From contig CAMDOY010000025.1 in NCBI GenBank assembly GCA_945903655.1, forward strand, positions 1 through 19,754: a DNA stretch of 19,754 nucleotides, in the 5' to 3' direction. This document shows, piece after piece, positions 6,925 to 13,614 of this stretch (positions are counted from its first letter, which is position 1; every line of letters begins with the position of its first letter). A program made the translations under genes and the position numbers. A model generated the notes under the pieces. That model saw only the letters and a list, made by a program, of their open reading frames with translations, made no database searches and had not been told where the DNA came from. This stretch comes from Rhizobium sp. Q54 (GTDB lineage: Bacteria; Pseudomonadota; Alphaproteobacteria; Rhizobiales; Beijerinckiaceae).

Positions 6925-8355
6925 TCAGCGCACCAGAATATTCCGGAACTGCCAGGGATCGCTCTCGTCGATGTCCTCGGGGAAGAAGCCGGGGCGATTG
7001 GCGAGCGGCGTCCAGTCGGTATAGAAGCCATTGACCGGGCCCAGATAGGGCGTCTGCACTTCGAGGCAGCGCTTGTAGTCCATCTCGTCGGCCTCGACGA
7101 TGCCAGCGTTCGGATTCTCCAGCGCCCAGACCATGCCCGCGAGCACGGCTGAGGACACCTGAAGGCCCGTGGCGTTCTGGTAGGGCGCGATCTGGCGGGT
7201 CTCTTCGACCGACAGCTGCGAGCCATACCAATAGGCGTTCTTGCCGTGGCCATAGAGCAGCACGCCCAGCTCGTCGATGCCGCTGGCGATCTCCTTTTCG
7301 GTCAGGATGTGATGCGCTTCCTGCATCACGCCCGCGCGGCCGAACAGCTCGTGCAGCGACAGCACCGCGTCATCGGCGGGGTGATAGGCGTAGTGGCAGG
7401 TCGGGCGGTAAACCACCTTCTCGCCATCGCGCACGGTGTAGTAGTCCGAGATTGAAATCGCCTCATTATGGGTGACGAGGAAGCCATATTGCGGGCCGGG
7501 GGTCGGGCACCAGGAGCGCACGCGCGTATTGGCGCCGGGCTGGTTCAGATAAATCGCCGCGCCGCAGCCAGCCTTGTGGGTTCCAGCATTGGCGGGCATC
7601 CACTTTTCATGGGTGCCCCAGCCCAGTTCCGCAGGCTGCATGCCCTCGGACAGGAAGCCCTCGACCGACCAGGTGTTGACGAAGACATCGCGCGGCTTGG
7701 CGGTCTTGGCCACCTGCGTGTCGCGCTCGGCGATATGCACGCCCTTGACGCCCAGACGATGGGCGAGGGCGGCCCAGCCCTCGCGGGTTGTGAGCTCGGG
7801 CTCGCTGTGGCCGAGGTCGCGGGCGATGTTGACCAGCGCCTGTTTCACGAACCAGGAGACCATGCCGGGATTGGCGCCGCAGGTGGAGACAGCCGTGGTC
7901 CCGCCGGGGCTGCGACGGCGGGCGGCAAGCATGGACTCGCGCAGGGCGTAGTTCGAGCGCTCGTCCGGGCCAAGCGATGTGTCGAAGTAAAAGCCGACCC
8001 AGGGCTCCACCACCGTGTCGATGTAGAGCACGCCCAGTTCACGCGCGAGTTCCATCAGCGCGACCGAGGAGGTGTCGACCGAGAGGTTGACGCAAAAGCC
8101 CTGGCCCTCGCCATTGGTGAGCAGGGGCGTCAGCAGCTCGCGATAGTTCTCCTTCGTCACGGCCGCCTGCACGTAGCGCACGCCACGCTCGTCGAGCAGG
8201 GCGCGGTCGCGATCATCGGGATCGATGACGACGACGCGGCTGCGGTCGAAGTTGAAGTGGCGCTCGATGAGCGGCAGGGTTCCCTTGCCGATCGAGCCGA
8301 AGCCGATCATCACGATGGGGCCGGTGATGGTCCCGTGGATGGGCCAATTGGTCAT
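6925..8355 (-). CDS. hss: Homospermidine synthase
   Basis: Cytosolic NAD-dependent enzyme that condenses two putrescine molecules (or putrescine and spermidine) into sym-homospermidine, a main polyamine of many alphaproteobacteria. The protein has 476 residues, the usual length for bacterial Hss. An N-terminal Rossmann motif GFGSIGKGTLP (about residues 18-28) binds NAD. Family-typical segments include TVVEPWVGFYFD, STCGANPGMVSWFVKQAL, NTWSVEGFLSEGMQPAELGWG and HNEAISISDYY. The start is ATG 8355: it is preceded by GGAG (8367-8364) with 8-nt spacing, and upstream in-frame sequence is not family-like. It is the last gene after the decarboxylase and the GNAT protein on the same strand, and is separated from the GNAT gene by 92 bp holding two perfect hairpins. 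The decarboxylase supplies its putrescine. Very confident. Confidence 0.97.
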   Translation of the reverse strand: MTNWPIHGTITGPIVMIGFGSIGKGTLPLIERHFNFDRSRVVVIDPDDRDRALLDERGVRYVQAAVTKENYRELLTPLLTNGEGQGFCVNLSVDTSSVALMELARELGVLYIDTVVEPWVGFYFDTSLGPDERSNYALRESMLAARRRSPGGTTAVSTCGANPGMVSWFVKQALVNIARDLGHSEPELTTREGWAALAHRLGVKGVHIAERDTQVAKTAKPRDVFVNTWSVEGFLSEGMQPAELGWGTHEKWMPANAGTHKAGCGAAIYLNQPGANTRVRSWCPTPGPQYGFLVTHNEAISISDYYTVRDGEKVVYRPTCHYAYHPADDAVLSLHELFGRAGVMQEAHHILTEKEIASGIDELGVLLYGHGKNAYWYGSQLSVEETRQIAPYQNATGLQVSSAVLAGMVWALENPNAGIVEADEMDYKRCLEVQTPYLGPVNGFYTDWTPLANRPGFFPEDIDESDPWQFRNILVR

Positions 8356-8376
8356 GCCTGTAACTCCAAATAAAGC

Positions 8377-8397
8377 GGGGTCCGATGGACGGACCCC
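8377..8397 (-). repeat. Intercistronic hairpin upstream of hss
   Basis: Perfect 8-bp inverted repeat GGGGTCCG/CGGACCCC with a 5-nt loop. On the minus strand the 3' arm is followed by GCTTTATTT and then the hss ribosome site. This is a partial T tract, so the hairpin could act as a weak or conditional terminator, or as an mRNA stability or processing element, between the GNAT gene and hss. Confidence 0.6.
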
Positions 8398-8405
8398 GGG
8401 ATCTC

Positions 8406-8428
8406 GCCGCGCTCGATGCAAGCGCGGC
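8406..8428 (-). repeat. Second intercistronic hairpin, GNAT-hss junction
   Basis: Perfect 8-bp inverted repeat GCCGCGCT/AGCGCGGC with a 7-nt loop, only 8 bp from the other hairpin of this gap and 19 bp after the GNAT stop. No T tract follows it. The two stems fill much of the 92-bp junction. Confidence 0.55.
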
Positions 8429-8447
8429 AGGTGAGGTCAAGCGGCGA

Positions 8448-9032
8448 TCACGCCGCCTTGGAAATCCGCCTGCGCTCCATGGCGCCGGTGGCGACGAACA
8501 TGCCCGTTGCATGGGCGAGAGCGCCGGGCGCCAATTCGAGCCCCAGAAAGCGGGCGGGATCATACCAACCCGGCAGATCGAAGCCCCGCATTGGCGCACG
8601 AGCGAAGCCGAAGCGGCTGTAATAGGGCTCGTCGCCCACAAGGATGACCGCTTTATGACCAAGCGCCTGCGCGCGGTCGAGACCCATGCGCATCAGGGCG
8701 GTGCCAAGGCCGAGGTCGCGATGGCTTTCCGCCACCGCGAGCGGGCCCAGCAGCAGCGCGGGCGCGCCGCCCGCCTCCACATGCCAGAAGCGCAGGGTCC
8801 CCACGAGGGCCTCGCCATCCTTGGCGACGAGCGCAAGGCCCCGCGCAGCCACGCGCCCCTCGCGCAGACGCTCGCAGGTCTTTTCGAAACGCGAAGAGCC
8901 GAAAGAAGCGTCGAGCAGGCGCTCGCGCGCGCTCACATCTCCTGCGCGTTCATCGCGCAGGATGACGCCGGACTTTTCAACGACAAGCGGAAACACAGGC
9001 GCGACGACGCGCGCAGCAGCTAGCAAGGTCAT
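8448..9032 (-). CDS. GNAT-family N-acetyltransferase (YhbS-like)
   Basis: Acetyl-CoA-dependent acetyltransferase of 194 residues, one GNAT domain (about residues 20-175). The core reads LLGPLAVAESHRDLGLGTAL (94-113), where HRDLGLG is the acetyl-CoA pyrophosphate loop, and ILVGDEPYYSRFGF (130-143), a pattern typical of YhbS-like proteins. The start is ATG 9032 because a near-perfect AAGGAGG ribosome site precedes it with about 6-nt spacing. An in-frame extension upstream to 9113 would run through a hairpin and is not needed. It lies between the decarboxylase and homospermidine synthase, so a polyamine or polyamine precursor is a plausible acetyl acceptor. That is context inference; YhbS-like proteins have other reported acceptors. 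Fold certain, substrate unknown. Confidence 0.9.
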   Translation of the reverse strand: MTLLAAARVVAPVFPLVVEKSGVILRDERAGDVSARERLLDASFGSSRFEKTCERLREGRVAARGLALVAKDGEALVGTLRFWHVEAGGAPALLLGPLAVAESHRDLGLGTALMRMGLDRAQALGHKAVILVGDEPYYSRFGFARAPMRGFDLPGWYDPARFLGLELAPGALAHATGMFVATGAMERRRISKAA

Positions 9033-9103
9033 GCAAGCCTCCTTCGGAGACGAGACGACCCTCGCACCCACAGGGGGCCGTTCGGGACAGGAGCGGATGA
9101 AAG

Positions 9104-9126
9104 CTCCCCGCACAACAGGCGGGGAG
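9104..9126 (-). repeat. Intercistronic hairpin, decarboxylase-GNAT junction
   Basis: Perfect 8-bp inverted repeat CTCCCCGC/GCGGGGAG with a 7-nt loop in the 117-bp gap after the decarboxylase stop. On the minus strand it is followed by CTTTCATCC, a poor T tract. It could be a leaky terminator or a 3'-end stabilising stem that sets the decarboxylase message level apart from the genes behind it. Confidence 0.6.
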
Positions 9127-9149
9127 AGACGCTGCGGGAGATGAACCCG

Positions 9150-10292
9150 TCAGATCACGTAGGACTGCAAGGGCGGGAAGCCATTGAAGCCCACGGCGGA
9201 ATAGGTCGTCGTATAGGCGCCCGTGCCCTCGATCAGCACCTTGGTTCCGATTTCCAGGCTCACGGGAAGGAAATAGGGGTCCTTTTCGTAGAGCACGTCC
9301 ACGGAATCGCAGGTGGGACCAGCGAGCACGCAGGCCTCGACCTCGTCGCCATCGAACTCGGTGCGGATCGGGTAGCGAATCATCTCATCCATGGTCTCGG
9401 CAAGGCCATTGAACTTGCCGATGTCGAGATAGACCCACTTCACCGTATCATCCGCCGACTTCTTGGAGATCAGCACCACCTCGGCCTCGATCACGCCCGC
9501 GTTGCCGACCATGCCGCGGCCGGGCTCGATGATCGTCTCGGGAATGCTGTTGCCGAAATGCTTGCGCAGGCTGCGGAAGATCGCCTGACCATAGGCGCGC
9601 ACCGCAGGCACGTCCTTGAGATACTTCGTGGGGAAGCCGCCGCCCAGATTCACCATGGACAGGTGAATGCCGCGCTCGGCGAGATCCTTGAAGATCGTCG
9701 CGGAAGCCTTCAGCGCGCCGTCCCACATGCGCGGGTTGCGCTGCTGCGAACCGACGTGGAACGAGACCCCGTAGGCCTGCAGGCCAAGCTGATGGGCGCG
9801 ATCCAGCACGGTCGTCGCCATCTCCGGCACGCAACCGAACTTGCGCGACAGGGGCCATTCGGCGCCCGCGCCGTCGCACAGGATCCGGCAGAACACCTTG
9901 GCGCCGGGCGCGACGCGCGCGATCTTCTCGACCTCTTCGACGCAATCGACCGCAAAGAGGCGGATGCCGAGCTCATAGGCCCGGGCGATGTCGCGCTCTT
10001 TCTTGATCGTGTTGCCGAAGGAGACGCGGTCAGGCGAGCAGCCGGTGGCCAGCACCTGCTGGATCTCGACCACGGAAGCCGTGTCGAAGAAGGAGCCCAG
10101 ACGTGCCAGCAGGTCGAGCACTTCAGGGGCCGGATTGGCCTTCACGGCGTAGAACACGCGGGTGTCCGGCAGGGCCTGGGCGAAGGCGCCGTAGTTGTCG
10201 CGCACGACATCGAGATCAAGGACCATGCACGGCCCTTCATCGAGACCCTCTTCACGGCGGGCGCGGAGAAATTGTTGAATACGGTCAGTCAT
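9150..10292 (-). CDS. Ornithine/lysine decarboxylase, type III PLP-dependent
   Basis: Decarboxylates ornithine to putrescine (possibly also lysine to cadaverine) in the cytosol. The protein has 380 residues in the alanine-racemase-fold decarboxylase family, not the large fold-I type. YAVKANP (48-54) carries the PLP lysine K51; SFHVGSQ and NLGGGFP are barrel motifs; EPGRGMVG binds the PLP phosphate; GPTCDSVD (about 324-331) provides the catalytic Cys of the partner subunit and the substrate-contacting Asp. The start ATG 10292 follows GAAGGGA at 8-nt spacing; its first bases overlap the TGA of an upstream 63-codon frame. It is the first gene of the polyamine set and feeds homospermidine synthase. 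A long structured leader lies upstream, suggesting regulation by RNA. Ornithine versus lysine preference cannot be read safely. Confidence 0.95.
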   Translation of the reverse strand: MTDRIQQFLRARREEGLDEGPCMVLDLDVVRDNYGAFAQALPDTRVFYAVKANPAPEVLDLLARLGSFFDTASVVEIQQVLATGCSPDRVSFGNTIKKERDIARAYELGIRLFAVDCVEEVEKIARVAPGAKVFCRILCDGAGAEWPLSRKFGCVPEMATTVLDRAHQLGLQAYGVSFHVGSQQRNPRMWDGALKASATIFKDLAERGIHLSMVNLGGGFPTKYLKDVPAVRAYGQAIFRSLRKHFGNSIPETIIEPGRGMVGNAGVIEAEVVLISKKSADDTVKWVYLDIGKFNGLAETMDEMIRYPIRTEFDGDEVEACVLAGPTCDSVDVLYEKDPYFLPVSLEIGTKVLIEGTGAYTTTYSAVGFNGFPPLQSYVI

Positions 10293-10309
10293 CGCGGCAT
10301 CCCTTCGAC

Positions 10310-10330
10310 GCATGCGGCTTTGGCGCATGC
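10310..10330 (-). repeat. Hairpin next to the decarboxylase ribosome site
   Basis: Perfect 7-bp inverted repeat GCATGCG/CGCATGC with a 7-nt loop. On the minus strand the 3' arm ends 3 nt before GAAGGGA, the ribosome site of the decarboxylase, so folding here could limit or gate translation. Confidence 0.55.
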
Positions 10331-10332
10331 AT

Positions 10333-10431
10333 TCACAGTGGCTTCCTGGATGACGATGCCCCGCGCAGCGCGTGGTGGAGACGCGACCGCGACAGTTGAA
10401 CCGCCAGCCATGACCGTTTGCTCCGAACCAT
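10333..10431 (-). CDS. Candidate 32-codon leader peptide ORF
   Basis: ATG 10431 opens a 32-residue frame beginning MVRSKRSWLAVQL, with many Arg, Ser and Leu residues, and stops at TGA 10335-10333, 2 nt before the hairpin at 10310-10330. The arrangement (short basic peptide, stop codon, hairpin, then decarboxylase) recalls the SpeFL leader peptide that controls speF in E. coli, but the sequence is not similar. It lacks a clear ribosome site. A 63-codon GTG frame (10480-10289) overlaps it in another phase, so one or neither may be translated. Confidence 0.2.
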   Translation of the reverse strand: MVRSKRSWLAVQLSRSRLHHALRGASSSRKPL

Positions 10432-10574
10432 CAAAGGCGTCGGAACATCCAGCCGGTTGAAGCGCCGTGGACACTTTCACACGCGGGCGTGAGCCAGCGC
10501 GTTAGGTGGCCTTCGTTTGGATGGGATGAGCTCCCCTCCGCACGTGCGGCAAGATAGACAAGCCTCTTCGGTGA

Positions 10575-10593
10575 GTTGGCTTTGGAGGCCAAC
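10575..10593 (-). repeat. Leader hairpin
   Basis: Perfect 6-bp inverted repeat GTTGGC/GCCAAC with a 7-nt loop; CTCT/AGAG on the flanks can extend it after a bulge. It lies about 285 nt upstream of the decarboxylase start and is among the clearest stems of the leader. Confidence 0.5.
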
Positions 10594-10640
10594 AGAGACG
10601 AAAAAGCCCGGTCCGTCGTTGCTTTAAGTCGCGTCCCCCG

Positions 10641-10931
10641 TTTGGCGGGGTTCGCCGGTTCGCTCCGGCTGCCGGTTTTTTCTGACGGTTAACCGGCCTC
10701 TTGTCCGGATCCCCGCCAACCGACACACGACCACAGGCACGTGCGATTTGGGCAAGGCGATCAATAATGCGATTCTCAGCAGACACAAGCGGAAATTTGG
10801 CTGTTTGGCCCCCAGGGCCGAAAAAAACTTATTCGAGCCGGTGGTGTGGGGCGGGCGCCACGCTTGCCGACCCGCTGAAAGCCCGTTACCTCACCTTTGG
10901 GCGCTCCAGCCGCAGGGACTCCGCTTCACCC
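10641..10931. other. Remainder of the shared decarboxylase/glucan-gene intergenic region
   Basis: About 290 bp without a credible gene between the decarboxylase leader and the plus-strand glucan gene. It contains CCCCG/CGGGG (starting at 10636), GCCGG/CCGGC (10654-10669) and GCCGGTT/AACCGGC (10671-10697), the last two mutually exclusive in part, plus a T6 run (10676-10681), a palindrome GGTTAACC (10687-10694) and an A7 run (about 10822-10828). Divergent promoters for both genes should lie here, but none is clear by eye. Confidence 0.4.
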
Positions 10932-12515
10932 ATGTTCGAGATCGACCGTCGAAAGCTCGTCGCGTCGCTGGCCCTCTCGGGGGCGGCGACCCTCGCCGGA
11001 CAGGCCCAGGCCCAACAGCCCGCCGGCGCCCCGCAAGCCCAGGCCACGCCCAACGGGGTTGCAAGTTTCAGTTACCACCCCGTTCTGCGCCGGGCTCGCG
11101 AACTCGCCAGCGTGCCGCTGACGCCGACCGCCGCCCTGCCCGACCAGCTCGCGAAACTGGAGGCCGAAGCCTGGCGCGACATCCGCTTCCGGCCTGAGCG
11201 GGCGCTATTATCCAATAATAACAGTCAATTCCGTCTGACGACCTATCATCTGGGCCATAGCTTTCAGCGTCCGGTGACCGTGAATGTGATTCGCGACGGC
11301 ATCCCGACGCCCATTCCCTACGCCGCCAACCTCTTCGACTACGGCGCCACGAAGTTCGACAAGCCCCTGCCAGTGAACCTGGGCTTCGCGGGCTTCCGCC
11401 TGCAATATCCGCTCAATGACCCCCGAGGCTTTGATGAGGTGATCTCCTTTCTGGGCGCCAGCGCCTTCAGCTTCCTGGGTCGGGGCCAGCGCCATGGCGT
11501 CTCCAATCGCGGGCTGGTCGTGAACGGGGGCGCGGCGCCGGAGGAAACCCCTTACTTCCGCGAATTCTGGATCGAAACGCCGGAGCCCGGCGCCTCCCGC
11601 ATCACCATTTACGCCCTGCTGGACGGGGAGGCCGCGACCGGCGCCTATCGTTTTGATCTGACGCCTGGCGCCGAGACGAAGCTGGAGGTCAACCTCACAT
11701 TGTTTGCGCGCAAGGCCGGAACGAAGCTGGGCGTCGCGCCCCTGCGCACCATGTTCTTCACGGGCGAGAACGACCGGCGCGGGCATGGGGATTACAGGCC
11801 GGAAGTGCATGATTCCGACGGCCTGCTGATCCACACCGGCGCGGGCGAATGGCTCTGGCGCCCCCTGCGCAACCCCGCCGCGCCTGAAATTTCCGCTTTC
11901 CTTGACAAGGACGTGCGGGGCTTTGGCCTGCTCCAGCGCGACAGGACCTTCGCCCATTATCAAGATCTCGATCTCGCCTATGAGCAGCGCCCGAGTTGCT
12001 GGATCGAGCCCCTGGGCGCCTGGGGCGAAGGCCATGTGGAGCTGCTGGAAACTCCGACCGAGGACGAAACCGCCAAAAATATCAGCGCCTTCTGGGTTCC
12101 GCGCGAGGCGCCCGAGCCCGGCAGGCCTCTAACCCTTGGCTATCGTATCCGGTCAAGCCTCGAGACGCCCAAGCTGTCCCCGGGGGGGCGCGCCATCAGC
12201 GCCTATCAAACGGAGGTGAAGTCCTCCAGCGCCAAAGACCCCGCCCCGCCCAACGCCCGCCGCTTCCTCATTGACTTCGCAGGCGGGGATCTGCCGTTCT
12301 TTCTGAGCGAGCCTTCCTCCGCAGCCGCGACCATCACGACGACCCAAGGCCGCATCCTGCGCTCGTCCCTGACGCCGAACCCCCACACCAAGGGCTTCCG
12401 CGCCAGCTTCGATGTGCAGCTTGAACCGGGCCAGGCCACCGATCTGCGGGTCTTCCTGCGCCACGGGTCGCGCCGGATCACGGAAACCTGGACTAGGCCT
12501 TTCAAGGCTGAGTGA
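10932..12515 (+). CDS. Periplasmic glucan biosynthesis protein, OpgG/OpgD (MdoG) family
   Basis: Periplasmic protein of osmoregulated periplasmic glucan synthesis, thought to shape or release the glucan backbone. The protein has 527 residues, the family length. I chose ATG 10932 because it opens a twin-arginine-like signal: MFEIDRRKLVASLALSGAA, with Arg6-Arg7, cut near AQAQ (about 28). An in-frame extension to 10701 runs through non-coding-looking sequence. The MdoG domain begins at SFSYHPVLRRARELAS and includes YGATKFDKPLPVNLGFAGFR, FREFWIE, MFFTGENDRR and DGLLIHTGAGEWLWRPL. The Tat signal fits OpgD better than Sec-exported OpgG of E. coli. The glucosyltransferase gene opgH, usually next door, is absent; an ABC importer follows after 82 bp. 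Ribosome site weak (AGGGA, distant). Confidence 0.92.
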   Translation: MFEIDRRKLVASLALSGAATLAGQAQAQQPAGAPQAQATPNGVASFSYHPVLRRARELASVPLTPTAALPDQLAKLEAEAWRDIRFRPERALLSNNNSQFRLTTYHLGHSFQRPVTVNVIRDGIPTPIPYAANLFDYGATKFDKPLPVNLGFAGFRLQYPLNDPRGFDEVISFLGASAFSFLGRGQRHGVSNRGLVVNGGAAPEETPYFREFWIETPEPGASRITIYALLDGEAATGAYRFDLTPGAETKLEVNLTLFARKAGTKLGVAPLRTMFFTGENDRRGHGDYRPEVHDSDGLLIHTGAGEWLWRPLRNPAAPEISAFLDKDVRGFGLLQRDRTFAHYQDLDLAYEQRPSCWIEPLGAWGEGHVELLETPTEDETAKNISAFWVPREAPEPGRPLTLGYRIRSSLETPKLSPGGRAISAYQTEVKSSSAKDPAPPNARRFLIDFAGGDLPFFLSEPSSAAATITTTQGRILRSSLTPNPHTKGFRASFDVQLEPGQATDLRVFLRHGSRRITETWTRPFKAE

Positions 12516-12550
12516 TCGGCCTTGCGCGCTGCGCCGTAAACCGCGACAAC

Positions 12551-12576
12551 GGGTCCTCCACCAACACCGAGGGCCC
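12551..12576 (+). repeat. Hairpin upstream of the ABC importer genes
   Basis: An 8-bp stem GGGTCCTC/GAGGGCCC (one G-U pair) with a 10-nt loop lies in the 82-bp gap before the binding-protein gene and ends 9 nt before its ribosome site. No T tract follows. It might be a weak attenuator or simply a stable 5' stem. Confidence 0.4.
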
Positions 12577-12597
12577 GCATCGGCCGGAAGGAGCGTC

Positions 12598-13608
12598 GTG
12601 AAACACTTTCTCGCAATCTTGGGAACCACCCTCGCCCTTCTGGGCCAGCCGCTGACCGGACCGGCGGAGGCCGCCGACAAGGTGACCTTTGCAACCAACT
12701 GGCTCGCAGAGGCCGAGCATGGCGGCTATTATCAGGCCGTCGTGGACGGCACCTACGCGAAGTATGGGCTTGAGGTGAAGATCCTGCCCGGCGGGCCCCA
12801 GGCCAATAACCGCCTGCTGCTGGCCGCGGGTCGCGTCGATTTCTTCATGGGCGCGAATATGATCCAGGCCTTCACGGCGGTGGAGCAGAATGTGCCGACT
12901 GTCGCCATCGCGGCGAGCTTCCAGAAAGACCCCACCATCTTCCTGTCTCATCCCGGCGTGGGTTTCGACCGCTTCGAGGACCTGCCGAAAGCCACAGCCT
13001 TCATCGGCAAGGATATGCTGGTCTCCGCCTTTCAATGGTTGAAGCTCGCCTATGGCTTCAAGGACGAGAAGGTGAAGCCCTATACCTTCAACTCCGCGCC
13101 CTTCATCGCCGACAAGAATTCGATCCAGCAGGGTTTTCTGACCTCCGAGCCCTTCGAAGTGGAGCGGCAAGGCAAGTTCAAGCCCAATGTCTTCCTGCTG
13201 GCGGACCATGGCTACGACACCTATTCCACCACCATCGAAGTGCGCCGCGACACGATGGATAAGAACCCCGACATGGTGCAGCGCTTCGTCGACGCCTCAA
13301 CCATCGGCTGGTATAATTATCTCTACGGCGACAACGCCGCCGCGAACGCCGCCATCAAGAAAGACAATCCCGACATGAGCGATGAGCAGATCGCTTTCAC
13401 CATCGCCAAGATGAAGGAATATGGGATCGTTGATTCCGGCGACACGCTCACCAAGGGCATCGGCGCCATGACGGACGAGCGCGTGAAAAGCTTCTTCGAC
13501 AAGATGGCGAAGGCTGGCGTGGTGAAAGCGGATCTCGATTACAGGAAGTCCTATGACCTGCGCTTCGTGAACAAGGGCGTCGGCCTGTCGCTGCGTCCGA
13601 AGAACTGA
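12598..13608 (+). CDS. ABC transporter substrate-binding protein, NMT1/THI5-like
   Basis: Periplasmic ligand-binding component of the importer encoded with the next two genes. The protein has 336 residues from GTG 12598, which is preceded by GGAAGGAG at 4-nt spacing; no ATG gives a better signal peptide. A signal sequence of about 25 residues ends in GPAEAAD. The mature part starts VTFATNWLAEAEHGGYYQAV and contains GGPQANNRLLLAAGRVDFFMG, characteristic of the NMT1/THI5-like fold used for pyrimidine precursors of thiamine, riboflavin and for sulfonate/nitrate-like ligands. No thiamine or flavin gene is adjacent and I saw no TPP riboswitch motif upstream, so the ligand stays open. The stop lies 6 bp before the ATPase start, so the three genes form an operon. 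Confidence 0.9.
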   Translation: MKHFLAILGTTLALLGQPLTGPAEAADKVTFATNWLAEAEHGGYYQAVVDGTYAKYGLEVKILPGGPQANNRLLLAAGRVDFFMGANMIQAFTAVEQNVPTVAIAASFQKDPTIFLSHPGVGFDRFEDLPKATAFIGKDMLVSAFQWLKLAYGFKDEKVKPYTFNSAPFIADKNSIQQGFLTSEPFEVERQGKFKPNVFLLADHGYDTYSTTIEVRRDTMDKNPDMVQRFVDASTIGWYNYLYGDNAAANAAIKKDNPDMSDEQIAFTIAKMKEYGIVDSGDTLTKGIGAMTDERVKSFFDKMAKAGVVKADLDYRKSYDLRFVNKGVGLSLRPKN

Positions 13609-13614
13609 CCTGAT

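Larger units (their letters stand above)
10293..10640 (-). promoter_or_regulatory. Structured 5' leader of the decarboxylase gene, possible speF-type leader RNA
   Basis: The gap upstream of the decarboxylase holds no convincing gene but many local stems on the minus strand: GTTGGC/GCCAAC (10575-10593), the palindrome CCGCACGTGCGG (10538-10549), TCCGA/TCGGA near 10422-10445 and GCATGCG/CGCATGC (10310-10330) next to the ribosome site. A GGAGGGGAG (10531-10539) looks like a ribosome site but has no start codon at useful distance. Alphaproteobacterial ornithine decarboxylase genes are known to carry a conserved speF leader RNA, and position and gene fit. I cannot confirm the consensus from memory, so membership is an inference. 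The 5' boundary is approximate. Confidence 0.45.

Noticed and set aside
7468..8373. Plus-strand open frame of 301 codons opposite homospermidine synthase
   Set aside because: Shadow frame; homospermidine synthase on the minus strand is unmistakable.
9141..10460. Plus-strand open frame of 439 codons opposite the decarboxylase
   Set aside because: Composition is low in hydrophobic structure and rich in His/Gly/Arg, as expected for a shadow; the minus frame has all catalytic motifs of the decarboxylase.
10502..10786. Minus-strand frame of 94 codons in the gap upstream of the decarboxylase
   Set aside because: Crosses several strong hairpins, has mixed codon use unlike the neighbours and no ribosome site or recognisable domain; better explained as leader RNA.
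12516..12597. TPP or FMN riboswitch before the THI5-like importer
   Set aside because: The gap is only 82 bp and lacks the CUGAGA and ACCUGA core elements of the TPP aptamer and the conserved FMN aptamer core; the CTGAG near 12507 is part of the end of the preceding gene.
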